Origin: CAYVAR01 sp964449675 | GTDB lineage: Bacteria; Patescibacteriota; Microgenomatia; UBA10105; UBA927 | Direction: 5' to 3' | Assembly (NCBI GenBank): GCA_964449675.1 | Contig: CAYVAR010000002.1 | Location: 1 to 64,000 of the forward strand | DNA length: 64,000 nucleotides | Shown: positions 28,399 through 36,440 of the stretch, piece by piece | Numbering within the stretch: position 1 is the first letter of the stretch | How the letters are laid out: the number at the start of each line of letters is the position of its first letter | Made by a program: the position numbers and the translations under genes | The notes under the pieces: generated by a model | Seen by the model: only the letters and a program-made list of their open reading frames with translations | Database searches by the model: none | Told to the model about the DNA's origin: nothing

Positions 28399-29117
28399 AC
28401 AATACTGTTCGTATAAATTTCTATTATATCTTCTACGTTGCCAAGGGTACTCATAAACTTTTCAATTCGCTTTTTATCTATATCATACATCTGTACCGTA
28501 GTATGTGGATGAAATATAATCGATGCATTATCAATAATAACTCCTTTCTCAAGAAATGAGTCTAAAGCCTGCTGCAGTAATGAAACCTCGACAAATATTT
28601 CATAAACATCAGCTTTTTCTTCTATATCATCTGCACTCGCTTCTAATGCGTAAGATAGTATCGTATCAAATGATAATGCACCTTTTCCTACGGTAATAAT
28701 TCCTCTTTTTTGGAACAAATAGAGTACCGCTCCTGGACTTGCAAATGAGAATCCATGTCTATCAAATATGTATTGCACTTGCGCTACTATCCGCTTCTTA
28801 TTATCAGTTGCTCCAACTGCAAGTATTGCAACACCAGAAGGACCGTACCCCTCAAAGACTACTTCCTCAATGATCGCGTCGTCTGTCCCCTTTGCCCGCG
28901 CTATCGCTTTTTCAATCGAATCTTTTGGCATATTTACCGCTTTTGCCTTTTCTATTGCTAGTCGAAGTCGAAAATTACCATTTGGATCAGTAATACCGCT
29001 CCCTTCCTTGACAGCTATAGCGATTGCACGAGTTGCTTTTGTAAAAAGTTGTCCTTTTACCGCATCGGTAAACGCTTTTTGGTGTTTTACTTTAGACCAT
29101 TTTGAATGACCAGACAT
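28395..29117 (-). CDS. yebC: YebC/PmpR family protein (TACO1-like)
   Basis: 240 residues starting MSGHSKWSKVKHQKAF at ATG 29117, the invariant N-terminus of the family. Further marks are GNFRLRLAIEKAKAVNMPKDSIEKAI, FEGYGPSGVAILV-type strand (YGPSGVAILAV) and RIVAQVQYIFDRHGF. YebC proteins act as DNA-binding regulators or, in recent work on bacterial YebC, relieve ribosome stalling at proline stretches. The upstream TTGAGA-17-TAGAAT promoter ends 7 nt before the ATG, indicating a leaderless mRNA. Confidence 0.93.
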   Translation of the reverse strand: MSGHSKWSKVKHQKAFTDAVKGQLFTKATRAIAIAVKEGSGITDPNGNFRLRLAIEKAKAVNMPKDSIEKAIARAKGTDDAIIEEVVFEGYGPSGVAILAVGATDNKKRIVAQVQYIFDRHGFSFASPGAVLYLFQKRGIITVGKGALSFDTILSYALEASADDIEEKADVYEIFVEVSLLQQALDSFLEKGVIIDNASIIFHPHTTVQMYDIDKKRIEKFMSTLGNVEDIIEIYTNSIV

Positions 29118-29124
29118 TGCGCTT

Positions 29125-29168
29125 ATTCTATCCCCTCTCTTGACAATTCTCAACAAAACTGGAATACT
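29125..29168. promoter_or_regulatory. Overlapping divergent promoters of yebC and the TPR gene
   Basis: Plus strand: TTGACA (29140-29145), 17-nt spacer, AATACT (29163-29168), ATG at 29176. Minus strand: TTGAGA (29148-29153), 17-nt spacer, TAGAAT (29125-29130), ATG at 29117. Both predict transcripts starting at or within a base or two of the start codon. Confidence 0.75.
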
Positions 29169-29175
29169 CCTGTCC

Positions 29176-29913
29176 ATGCCCGCTCACCATAAAGACCCCG
29201 TAAATCCTCAGATGGCTATCGGTAGCGCTCTCAAAAGAGATTGGAAAGAGGCAATACGTATAAATACACTCCTTGTAAAAGCAAATAAAACCGATATCGA
29301 TGCGCTCAATCGCTTAGGGTATGCTTGGCTTATGACTGGACATTTTAAGGAAGCGAAACGAGTGTTTGAGAAAGTACTAAAGCTTGATCCATATAATCAA
29401 ATTGCATTAAAAAACAGTAAAAAATTAGCAAATTTGAAACGGAAGGATATTGCGCAAGCACCTCAAGGATCAATATCTCCATTATATTTTTTAGAAGAAC
29501 CAGGAAAAACAAAAATTGTTTCTTGTGTAAATCCAGCACCAAGCCGAGTACTATCGGCAATGTCCGCTGGCCAAGAAGTTCTTCTTAAAGCAAAAAATCA
29601 TTGTGTCGAGATACGAAGTGATAACAACATCTACTTAGGGGTACTCCCCGATGATGTATCCTTTAAACTCATTAAGCTCCTTGCTGCCGGAAATACCTAT
29701 CAGGTTATCGTAAAAAGCATTGGAAACAATGTGCTAACCGTCTTATTACGGGAACAAACAAGAGGAAAAAGATTTGCCAACCAACCATCTTTTACATCTT
29801 TAACATCATATATTCCAGTTGGGAGAAATGAAGAAAAATCAGAGGGTCCTGATGTTACTGCAACCGGAGAAGACGAGCGTGAATCAGGCGCTAGCGACGA
29901 TTCGTCGTTTTAG
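29176..29913 (+). CDS. TPR-repeat protein
   Basis: 245 residues from ATG 29176; an upstream in-frame TTG at 29140 falls inside the -35 box and is rejected. The N-terminal 90 residues contain two tetratricopeptide repeats (LKRDWKEAIRINTLLVKANK, DIDALNRLGYAWLMTGHFKEAKRVFEKVLKLDP). The middle is beta-rich (VEIRSDNNIYLGVLPDD), and the tail is acidic and serine-rich (TGEDERESGASDDSSF). It probably mediates protein contacts. It is divergent from yebC and overlaps the convergent LytR-type gene by 4 bp at the stops. Confidence 0.7.
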   Translation: MPAHHKDPVNPQMAIGSALKRDWKEAIRINTLLVKANKTDIDALNRLGYAWLMTGHFKEAKRVFEKVLKLDPYNQIALKNSKKLANLKRKDIAQAPQGSISPLYFLEEPGKTKIVSCVNPAPSRVLSAMSAGQEVLLKAKNHCVEIRSDNNIYLGVLPDDVSFKLIKLLAAGNTYQVIVKSIGNNVLTVLLREQTRGKRFANQPSFTSLTSYIPVGRNEEKSEGPDVTATGEDERESGASDDSSF

Positions 29914-30887
29914 TTGGTTTGGACACTGGGGAGGAATCGTTGTTCGTACTCATGTCCTAAAACTATCTGTAAATCTGCTTTTTCATTTACTATCGAGGTA
30001 TCTTTGGAGCAGGAAAACAGAACAGTAAGAAGACGCGCGGTATAAGAGTTTAACGTCTTCTTTGAACCGCTCATAACGCATTTTTCTACCCGTGATTGCC
30101 AATTTCCAATAGATACAACATATCCCCCGATTCGATTAATAATACGTGCAGCATGATTTCCTAATGAAGGATAATCAGTCGCGTTAAATATGGCTATACT
30201 TAATCGTTCCAGTCGTATGAGCGAATCTTCAAACTGCGCATTCAACTCACGATCAACGGCGCTATCACGAAGAACTAAGATTTTTGAGCCATCAGGGAGA
30301 TCCGTTTCACCAATCGCGTTAGTTTTTGCAAGGTCAATGATGGTCACTTGATCGCTAGAACTCCATAAAAAATCCCATGAAAATCGAAGTAAACTGCCTA
30401 GTGATATATTCTTTTCATCGCGAGATGAAAATCGAGTTGCAATATGTAGGATATTTAATACATGTTTTACCTGTTCGATCGGGGTAGTAAATGGCAAATT
30501 TTTGATACTAGAATCTTGAGCATACCAGGACAATGGAATACCAAGCGCGTCCTCCAGACTTTTAACAAGGATAACGCCACCAGATTTTTCTATGCTACCA
30601 AGTTTCCATAACGCATCAAGGGTATACATTCCATACCCTTGTATCCCGGCAATCGTTGTATCACGAGGAATCGAAAGAATTACCCACCTTTGATCAAACG
30701 CGTTTCTTGATACTATATACATGGTATCTGTCACAAGAAGAAGAGACTGACGATAAGAAAGAGGTTTTGACGGAAAAAAAAGATAACGAATAAGGAATAC
30801 GCTTACAATAAGGACACTGAGGAGTAATATGATACGCCGAAAGCGACGATGCTTGTGCCGAGGTATCAAATCGGTCATGGTACTCAC
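29910..30887 (-). CDS. LCP (LytR-CpsA-Psr)/LytR_C domain membrane protein
   Basis: About 325 residues starting at GTG 30887 (GTGA overlap with the stop of the 48-aa gene), or at ATG 30878. One N-terminal membrane anchor (residues about 18-38) leaves the rest outside. WVILSIPRDT and the following TLDALW...GGVILVKSLEDALGIPLSWY resemble the LCP domain that attaches polymers to the wall, though some catalytic Arg/Asp positions are not obvious. Residues about 230-265 (LSIAIFNATDYPSLGNHAARIINRIGG) match the LytR_C domain. The function is probably in envelope assembly. Confidence 0.65.
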   Translation of the reverse strand: MSTMTDLIPRHKHRRFRRIILLLSVLIVSVFLIRYLFFPSKPLSYRQSLLLVTDTMYIVSRNAFDQRWVILSIPRDTTIAGIQGYGMYTLDALWKLGSIEKSGGVILVKSLEDALGIPLSWYAQDSSIKNLPFTTPIEQVKHVLNILHIATRFSSRDEKNISLGSLLRFSWDFLWSSSDQVTIIDLAKTNAIGETDLPDGSKILVLRDSAVDRELNAQFEDSLIRLERLSIAIFNATDYPSLGNHAARIINRIGGYVVSIGNWQSRVEKCVMSGSKKTLNSYTARLLTVLFSCSKDTSIVNEKADLQIVLGHEYEQRFLPSVQTN

Positions 30888-31030
30888 CAATCCTTTTTAC
30901 CCTTTTTGATGATTTCAACTTGCGGTAGTTGCCACGACACAGATCCCATTTGTTTTTGTGCTTTTTTCTCAAGTGAACTTTTTTTCAATTTTTTCTTATC
31001 ACCTTTGTAAAAACCTCCAAATTGTGCCAT
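30884..31030 (-). CDS. Small basic protein of 48 residues
   Basis: The frame ATG 31030 to TGA 30884 encodes a Lys-rich protein (about 29% Lys) beginning MAQFGGFYKGDKKKLKKSSL and ending EIIKKGKKDW. The stop overlaps the GTG start of the LytR_C gene (GTGA), which argues for real translation and coupling. It lies 10 bp downstream of the tgt stop codon. No known family recognised; possibly nucleic-acid or ribosome binding given its charge. Confidence 0.7.
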   Translation of the reverse strand: MAQFGGFYKGDKKKLKKSSLEKKAQKQMGSVSWQLPQVEIIKKGKKDW

Positions 31031-31039
31031 AGCTATATA

Positions 31040-32485
31040 TTATATCCATTTTTTCTTGAATTCAACAAACGTACCATTTTTGATAGATTGGCGTATGCCG
31101 CTCACCAATCGATGGATAAACCAAAGATTGTGGTATGTGGCCAAGCGGTACGCAAGAAGCTCCCTCACACGGAAAAGGTGATGAATGTAGGCACGAGAAA
31201 AATGCGTGCACGTGTAACATTGACACCCTTGGTCAATGGGTTTGACATCTTCTGCAAATTCTTTTTTCGTAATATCAATTTCCCATTTTCTATTGGTAGT
31301 ATTGTCCCGATGCTGTTCCCGATTCTTATCGGGATTACAGCATCGTGGATCCCGCTTCGCGGGAGTAGTATTGATATAGACGCGACCCATGCGTCCTAAC
31401 CTGGTGGGTTGTACACAATCGAACGTATCAATACCGTGCTCGACAAGATCAAGTATATCATCAATCTCTCCTACTCCGAGAAGGTGCCGCGGTTTCCTTT
31501 CTGGCAAGAATGGAACTACCCAATCAAGGACCGAGCGCATTTCTTCTTTCGATTCCCCTACAGCGACGCCACCAATGGCAATACCATCGAAATCCATCGA
31601 AGATATAAACTTGGCTGATTCTTTCCGTAAATCCTCATAGACGCTCCCCTGTATCGATCCGTAGAGAGCTTGATAGTTCTTTGTCATCCCGAGCGCAGCC
31701 GAGGGATCTCTCAACTTGTTTGAGCTCGCATTCGCGGGAGATTCCTCACTTCGTTCGGAATGACGAAGGCGATTGTGCTCCTCTAAACTTCTCTCCGCCC
31801 ATCCGTGTGTCCGCTCCATCGACTGCTTGGCTACCGCGTGTGTTACGGGGTAACTGGTACAGTCATCAAAAGCTATATGAATATCACTCCCAAGTTTCCA
31901 CTGCCGCTCCATGGAGTTTTCCGGCGTAAATATATGCTTGCTTCCATCCCAGTGGGATCGGAATTCAACCCCGTTATCAATTATCTTGACTAATTCTGAA
32001 GGTGGGATAGGGTGACCATTTTGAGAAGCACTGAAGTCCCGCCCACCATGATGGCTTATATATTGTTTTACTCGAATATGCGGGACTTCATTGAGCGAGG
32101 ACGGAGGTACCATCCGGGCTATAGAAGAATATTGCCGAGCGTCTTCGAAAAATGCGTCACCCGAGCCTGACCCGCGTCTTCCCAATGAGAACACCTGAAA
32201 CCCGCCGCTATCGGAAATAATCGGCCCGTCCCACCCCATGAAGAGATGGATGCCGCCGAGTTTTTCCACGACGTCAATCCCCGGCCGGAGGTACATATGG
32301 TAGGTATTGACGAAAAAAAGCTGCACGCCAATCTCTTTGAGCTCTGTCGGCGTTAAGGATTTGACACTCGCCTGGGTTCCCACCGGCACAAACGCTGGGG
32401 TTTTGATTGTGCCGTGTGGCGTCGTGATCTCCCCCACCCTTGCGTTTGACTTTTTATCTCTATGAACAACCTTGAATCCAAACAT
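31040..32485 (-). CDS. tgt: Queuine/preQ1 tRNA-guanine transglycosylase with repeat-derived insertions
   Basis: 481 residues against a usual 370-390. The core is intact: VGTQASVKSLTP, DSGGFQVFSLG (catalytic Asp region), GVAVGE, HLLGVGEIDDIL, DTFDCVQPTRLGRMGRVY (nucleophile Asp region) and the zinc site CQCYTC...H. It exchanges guanine-34 for a queuosine precursor in tRNA. Extra segments coincide with palindromes in the DNA: GGRDFSASQN (32033-32089), HSERSEES...RDPSAALGMTK (31683-31764) and RCCNPDKNREQHRD (31308-31364). All keep the frame. Confidence 0.93.
   Translation of the reverse strand: MFGFKVVHRDKKSNARVGEITTPHGTIKTPAFVPVGTQASVKSLTPTELKEIGVQLFFVNTYHMYLRPGIDVVEKLGGIHLFMGWDGPIISDSGGFQVFSLGRRGSGSGDAFFEDARQYSSIARMVPPSSLNEVPHIRVKQYISHHGGRDFSASQNGHPIPPSELVKIIDNGVEFRSHWDGSKHIFTPENSMERQWKLGSDIHIAFDDCTSYPVTHAVAKQSMERTHGWAERSLEEHNRLRHSERSEESPANASSNKLRDPSAALGMTKNYQALYGSIQGSVYEDLRKESAKFISSMDFDGIAIGGVAVGESKEEMRSVLDWVVPFLPERKPRHLLGVGEIDDILDLVEHGIDTFDCVQPTRLGRMGRVYINTTPAKRDPRCCNPDKNREQHRDNTTNRKWEIDITKKEFAEDVKPIDQGCQCYTCTHFSRAYIHHLFRVRELLAYRLATYHNLWFIHRLVSGIRQSIKNGTFVEFKKKWI
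31308..31364. repeat. Palindromic element inside tgt (third insertion)
   Basis: cgatgctgt faces acagcatcg (31308-31345), with a nested cccgat-tctt-atcggg, followed by a second hairpin tcccgc-ttc-gcggga (31350-31364). Confidence 0.75.
31683..31764. repeat. Palindromic element inside tgt (second insertion)
   Basis: Begins gtcatcccgagcg and ends cgttcggaatgac, with an internal gggatctctc...gcgggagattcc part. It translates as HSERSEES...RDPSAALGMTK, a peptide I recognise as a frequent product of this dispersed repeat family. Related copies are at 15407-15490 and 59361-59391. Confidence 0.8.
32033..32089. repeat. Palindromic element inside tgt (first insertion)
   Basis: Perfect 10-bp arms gaagtcccgc (32033-32042) and gcgggacttc (32080-32089) around a 37-nt loop. 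It lies in a stretch of roughly 60 codons not found in typical Tgt proteins. Confidence 0.7.
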
Positions 32486-32533
32486 ATTTCCCCATTGTAC
32501 CCCGTCTCTTTGACTTTATCGACAACGGAAAGA

Positions 32534-32562
32534 TTGACATTGTTAATTTCATTTGATAGTAT
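32534..32562 (+). promoter_or_regulatory. Promoter for the gene at 32574
   Basis: TTGACA (32534-32539), 17-nt spacer, TAGTAT (32557-32562). The ATG follows 11 nt later, giving a leader of about 5 nt. Confidence 0.7.
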
Positions 32563-32573
32563 CGGCCTAAATT

Positions 32574-33129
32574 ATGAGTTTAGGTATTAAATTTGAGAAA
32601 GCGACAAGAGAACCTACTGGAACGAGGAGTGATCGTCTTACAAAACCCATTAAAGATAAAGAGATTCCTCCCGTTTTTCTAGAACCTGCACCAGGAAAAT
32701 TCACTGATATCGAGAAAGTATTAGCCGATACATATAGTATTAAAATTCCAGATGGATGGAATGTTTCAAATGTATTAGCGGCTTTAGCTGTCGGAGCTGC
32801 ACTTCTGACAGAAAATGAAAAAGTGAGATTTACTCCCGAAAATCCACCTGATGTTTCACTTATTATCGACGATTATCATATGAGAAATGGTGCATTTGCT
32901 TTAGTATCTTATTCTGTAACCATAAATAATAGGGACTACGTCGGGGATATTTATATACCCGGTCACCCAATATGATGAACTAGTAACTGGTATACCATGG
33001 TTCTCAACAGTAAGGGATGACGATGAAGTAGAAGGGAGAACAACCTCAGATTTTTTAAATCAAGGTGAATTCACAGAACTAGGATATGAACTAATTGCTT
33101 TCGTTGCTTCTCAAATGCAATCGGCATAA
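32574..33129 (+). pseudogene. Hypothetical gene broken by a +1 frameshift
   Basis: The first frame (ATG 32574 to TGA 32973-32975) gives 133 residues, including a hydrophobic stretch NVLAALAVGAALL. From about 32950 another frame continues without a stop as YPVTQYDELVTGIPWFSTV to a TAA at 33127-33129, with the composition of real protein. Removing one base near 32945-32957 would restore a protein of about 185 residues. It has a good promoter. Family unknown. Either a sequencing error or a recent pseudogene. Confidence 0.6.
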
Positions 33130-33220
33130 AATTCCTCATAGCAATTCAAGTACGACACTGTCCGACATTCACGGAGTATGTAAGATACGACAGCTTCGGT
33201 TTCCCTGACGCTTGTGAAGC

Positions 33221-33454
33221 TCAAGTAGTATTTTCGACCCACGGCCGTTGGTTCAAAATACTACAACCCCATTCAAACAAAATCCTTGCCAATTTCCCCG
33301 CGGGACGGATCGTCTTGTGCAGTTCTCCGCCCGGAAGTAATTGGAAATTTTTGAGAAGATTACTGGCTTCCACGCGACGGACTCGGAGCGTCAACGTTGC
33401 AGTATAACTTCTCAACAACCACTCACTATAACCCATGACGCAGTAGATTCTCAT
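33221..33454 (-). CDS. Possible small protein downstream of the second palindromic promoter block
   Basis: From ATG 33454 an open frame of 77 codons begins MRIYCVMGYSEWLLRSYTAT and ends NQRPWVENTT. It lies downstream of the GGAGGA of the promoter block at 33469-33513, but 14 nt away, which is long. Protein family not recognised; the sequence could also be a remnant. The rest of 33130-33540 shows no other coding signal. Confidence 0.3.
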   Translation of the reverse strand: MRIYCVMGYSEWLLRSYTATLTLRVRRVEASNLLKNFQLLPGGELHKTIRPAGKLARILFEWGCSILNQRPWVENTT

Positions 33455-33468
33455 TCCTATCCTAGGGT

Positions 33469-33513
33469 TCCTCCATTGACAACAATAACGCGGCCGCGTT
33501 ATTGTTGTCAATG
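33469..33513 (-). promoter_or_regulatory. Palindromic promoter-RBS block, copy 1
   Basis: Contains a 40-bp perfect palindrome (33474-33513) centred on GCGGCCGC, with TTGACA at each end. On the minus strand TTGACA is followed after 18 nt by TATTGT (or after 17 by TTATTG), then the palindrome ends and GGAGGA follows. The 44 bp 33469-33512 are identical to copy 2. Confidence 0.7.
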
Positions 33514-33540
33514 CAAAACCGGAAACGAGACTGTTTGGTG

Positions 33541-34251
33541 TTATGAGAGGTTGAAGCGTTGTCGCAGGGACTCATCATCTTCTATCCGGTCAGCTACGAT
33601 ATAACGCACCGTAAAGGATACACCATAAAGCTCCCGCAAGAACTCTACTTCATCAGAGCACGGATACGGGGATACGTACACGCTTTCTTGAAACTGATAA
33701 AGTCCCAGTTGACCAAGTCGCATCCGAAAAACGTCGCGGAGCCCCTTATATTTCTCCGGAATGTCAAACACCACAACGCGCCATTTTTTATCCCACGACT
33801 TCGGTTTCTCGAGAGCCATGGTTTCCAACTTATACGACAGTGCCCGCGTCATACCCTGCTGGGTGATCCTCACGGTCACGTTTCCTTGAACATCTTCAAT
33901 CACAGAGATATACTTTTGACTCTTTAAGCGCTTGAGGGTTCTTCGCATCCCCCAGCCGCTGTAGTCACGTCGCCCTAACCGAATCAGTGCTGCAATACCC
34001 CCGATGGCCGGCGGAAATGCAAGGATCAAGCCCACCGCGCCCACCGCAGCAAGAACCGAGAGAATCTCTTTTGTGGAGGGGTACTTTCCGGGCTCCTTCT
34101 CTTGTTTCGGTGGCTCATGAAACAGTGCAACTGCCTTCTGCCAATCAATCTCGGCAAACGCCGATTGCTTCGGCCGCCGCTTATTAATCTTTACCGGAGG
34201 GGCCGATCGCGAGAATAGTCCGACTCCAAACGATTTCTCCCGCTCTTCCAT
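33541..34251 (-). CDS. PaaX-like/Cas2-like domain transcriptional regulator family protein
   Basis: 236 residues from ATG 34251, placed 8 nt after GGAGGA; the longer frame to 34305 is translation of the palindrome. There is a hydrophobic segment at about residues 60-85. A winged-helix part follows (MRRTLKRLKSQKYISV...VRITQQGMTRAL). The C-terminal ferredoxin-like domain (KWRVVVFDIPEKYKGLRDVFRMRLGQLG, then SVYVSPYPC) is the Cas2-like domain of the PaaX group, often mislabelled Cas2. No CRISPR array or other cas gene is present, so a CRISPR role is not supported. It is flanked by two identical palindromic blocks and may bind them. Confidence 0.75.
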   Translation of the reverse strand: MEEREKSFGVGLFSRSAPPVKINKRRPKQSAFAEIDWQKAVALFHEPPKQEKEPGKYPSTKEILSVLAAVGAVGLILAFPPAIGGIAALIRLGRRDYSGWGMRRTLKRLKSQKYISVIEDVQGNVTVRITQQGMTRALSYKLETMALEKPKSWDKKWRVVVFDIPEKYKGLRDVFRMRLGQLGLYQFQESVYVSPYPCSDEVEFLRELYGVSFTVRYIVADRIEDDESLRQRFNLS

Positions 34252-34258
34252 ACCATTG

Positions 34259-34302
34259 TCCTCCATTGACAACAATAACGCGGCCGCGTTATTGTTGTCA
34301 AT
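34259..34302 (-). promoter_or_regulatory. Palindromic promoter-RBS block, copy 2
   Basis: A 38-bp perfect palindrome (34265-34302) with TTGACA-N18-TATTGT readable on both strands, followed on the minus strand by the Shine-Dalgarno GGAGGA eight nt before ATG 34251. Identical over 44 bp to copy 1. Confidence 0.75.
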
Positions 34303-34565
34303 CATTCAATTTTTTGGCTACTTAAGTTGAGGATCACGGGGAGTCTTCTCGAAGAGATCAGTTCAGCGTTGATGATAGTAACTCGTGGCAACGCGCACTA
34401 CTCAGCTTGAATATTGTTAAATGCCAATTCACGCACGAAGTCCGAAAGCTTAATCGCCTGCTCCAGGCGTGCCTTCCCGCTCATACAGCGAAGAAGGGTC
34501 GTTTAATCTATATGAGCCCCATTCTATCCTAGAGAACTCATAAAAATGGTCAATTCCCGTCCGGT

Positions 34566-36296
34566 CTATCCCAACCCATGCTCGATTTTGAGACGGCTGA
34601 TTTTCCCTAAGATAGCTTCCTCAGAGGTACCAAAATCCGATAATAGTTTTGATACGATAGATAAAGCAGCTTCAAATTCCGGCTGTATAACAACGTGTAC
34701 ACCGAGCGACTTGAGATACCGTTGATCCTCTTCATGATGACTTCGACATATGATCTTAATTCTTTTATTCATAGTCAGTGCATGACCGATGACGAGCTCT
34801 TGCGTATGGCGATCCGGAATCGCAACAATCATCAATTTTGCACGCTCGATGTTGGCATGTCGCAACACATCTCTATCCGCGGGATCTCCGTAGACCACAG
34901 GAGTCCCCTTTTCTTTTAATGTAGTAATGACCGTTTGATCAAAGTCAACAACAAGAAATGGTATCTGCGTCATTTCAAAAGCACGCCCAATATATTTTCC
35001 CACTCTTCCATAACCGCAGACAACCACATGTCCATCGAAAGGATACGGTGTTTGGACAGCAGTCAAATCGTTTTTTTCTGGAAATATTTTTGGTAGGCGT
35101 GTACCAAAAGTTCTATAAAACCAATGATATAAACGTTCTGCGCTACTTAGTAGCGGCGTACTTACCAGTATAGTAAAAAATGTGAGTACCGTAAGAAATT
35201 GTGATGACCCAGCGGTGAGAAATCCAAGCTGAACTCCTTGCTTTGCTAATATAAAACCAAACTCGCTCATTTGGGTAAGCGTTATACCGACAATAAATGC
35301 ATTTTTCCTATGAAACCCTAACGTACGCAAGAGAGTTGTTATAACTATAAATTTAATCAAAAGTACCAATAATGTAAGAATGAGAAGCTTTGGTAAGTAG
35401 GAGCTAACTACATCAAACGGTACCGTCATACCGATTGAAACAAAAAAAATGATAGCAAATAAGTCGCGAAGCGGACGAATTTCAGCAAATATTGCATGAT
35501 TTTGACTCGTGTCTGCAATAAGAATTCCAGCTATGAATGCTCCGAGTGCTACGGACAATCCGATTGCATGAAAAAGAACGCTGACAAAAAGTATGAGACC
35601 GATAATTGCGAGAAGATATAGCTCCCTGCTTGCAAGTTTTGCAATTGTATGAAATATCCGTCCCAAACCAAAACGACCTACGAGAAGAAACAAGCTGACG
35701 ACAACTGCAGTTTTCGCAAATCCATATGCAATGATACTTACAGTAATCCACGTTGATGGAGTAGTCTCGTGAATAATGATCGAAATCGTTGATAAAACAA
35801 TAATAATGGGAATGACAGAAAAATCCTGTAGAATCAGCCACCCGGTAGCTATTTGTCCGTAGAGCGTATCTAGCTGTGCTTTCTCAGATAACGACTTTAC
35901 CACGACCGCGGTTGAGGAAATCGAGGTTGCCATTGCGATGATAAGAGCGGTAAAAAAAGAAAAACCCATAAGTTGAACGACAAAGAGAAATAGAAAAAAC
36001 ACAACGGACAGCTGGATACAGACAACCAACAAGAGACGAGAAAAAAGTTTTTTCATCTGAGAAATCGGAAATTCGACACCAATGGTAAACAAAAGGAGTG
36101 TAACGCCAATATCTGAAATACTCGTTATAAATTGATGATCTATAAACTGTGAAGCACCACTACCGATAATAAGTCCACCGATAATAAAACCTAGAAAAGT
36201 TGGCAGCCTTAATCGCTGCGCAGCCCATCCACCGATAAACGCTGATAGAAACAAAAGGAGAAGTGTCGTGGCAAAAGAAAGGTTCTGAGGAGTCAT
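34566..36296 (-). CDS. Kef-type K+/H+ antiporter (CPA2) with cytosolic TrkA-N domain
   Basis: 576 residues from ATG 36296 (MTPQNLSFATT); the frame upstream is word-repeat DNA. About twelve membrane helices (TIGVEFPISQMKKL, SLGVALGAFIAG-type AIGLSVALGAFIAGILIADT) cover residues 1-380. A Rossmann TrkA-N/RCK domain follows at about 400-530 (VVCGYGRVGKYIGRAF; VYGDPADRDVLRHANI). Such proteins exchange K+ or Na+ for H+ and are gated by nucleotide or glutathione ligands. The TrkA-C domain is not evident. It stands alone, with a repeat spacer at each side. Confidence 0.88.
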   Translation of the reverse strand: MTPQNLSFATTLLLLFLSAFIGGWAAQRLRLPTFLGFIIGGLIIGSGASQFIDHQFITSISDIGVTLLLFTIGVEFPISQMKKLFSRLLLVVCIQLSVVFFLFLFVVQLMGFSFFTALIIAMATSISSTAVVVKSLSEKAQLDTLYGQIATGWLILQDFSVIPIIIVLSTISIIIHETTPSTWITVSIIAYGFAKTAVVVSLFLLVGRFGLGRIFHTIAKLASRELYLLAIIGLILFVSVLFHAIGLSVALGAFIAGILIADTSQNHAIFAEIRPLRDLFAIIFFVSIGMTVPFDVVSSYLPKLLILTLLVLLIKFIVITTLLRTLGFHRKNAFIVGITLTQMSEFGFILAKQGVQLGFLTAGSSQFLTVLTFFTILVSTPLLSSAERLYHWFYRTFGTRLPKIFPEKNDLTAVQTPYPFDGHVVVCGYGRVGKYIGRAFEMTQIPFLVVDFDQTVITTLKEKGTPVVYGDPADRDVLRHANIERAKLMIVAIPDRHTQELVIGHALTMNKRIKIICRSHHEEDQRYLKSLGVHVVIQPEFEAALSIVSKLLSDFGTSEEAILGKISRLKIEHGLG

Positions 36297-36440
36297 TTCA
36301 ATGATGAAATCCGACCAATGTACCAATCCGACCAATCAATGAAAAACTAATGGAAAACGTAATAATAGAATGTTATTGAAACATTAAACCATTGACTCAT
36401 TTTTTCATTGATTGGGTTATTGGTCGGATTGGTCGGATTT
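36297..36440. repeat. Word-repeat hairpin spacer between rluD-like and antiporter genes
   Basis: The left arm (36303-36350) has tandem tccgaccaatg words, the right arm (36403-36440) has ttggtcggattggtcggatt. The right arm supplies the last codons of the rluD-like gene (KSDQSDQ and its TAA), and the left arm supplies an apparent upstream extension of the antiporter. Confidence 0.85.

Noticed and set aside
33490..33497. NotI site inside the palindrome, suggesting cloning or adapter contamination
   Set aside because: The same block occurs twice with different flanking sequence and a plausible genomic role, and no vector sequence is seen.
33541..34251. Possible CRISPR-Cas component (Cas2-like domain)
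   Set aside because: No repeat-spacer array and no other cas gene in the window. The Cas2-like domain with an N-terminal winged helix fits the PaaX group.
34252..34305. N-terminal extension of the PaaX-like protein (MIDNNNAAALLL...)
   Set aside because: It is translation of the palindromic promoter block; the start with ribosome-binding site is at 34251.
34398..34484. 28-codon minus-strand frame MSGKARLEQAIKLSDF...
   Set aside because: Too short, no ribosome-binding site, no neighbour support. The rest of 34303-34565 shows no other signal.
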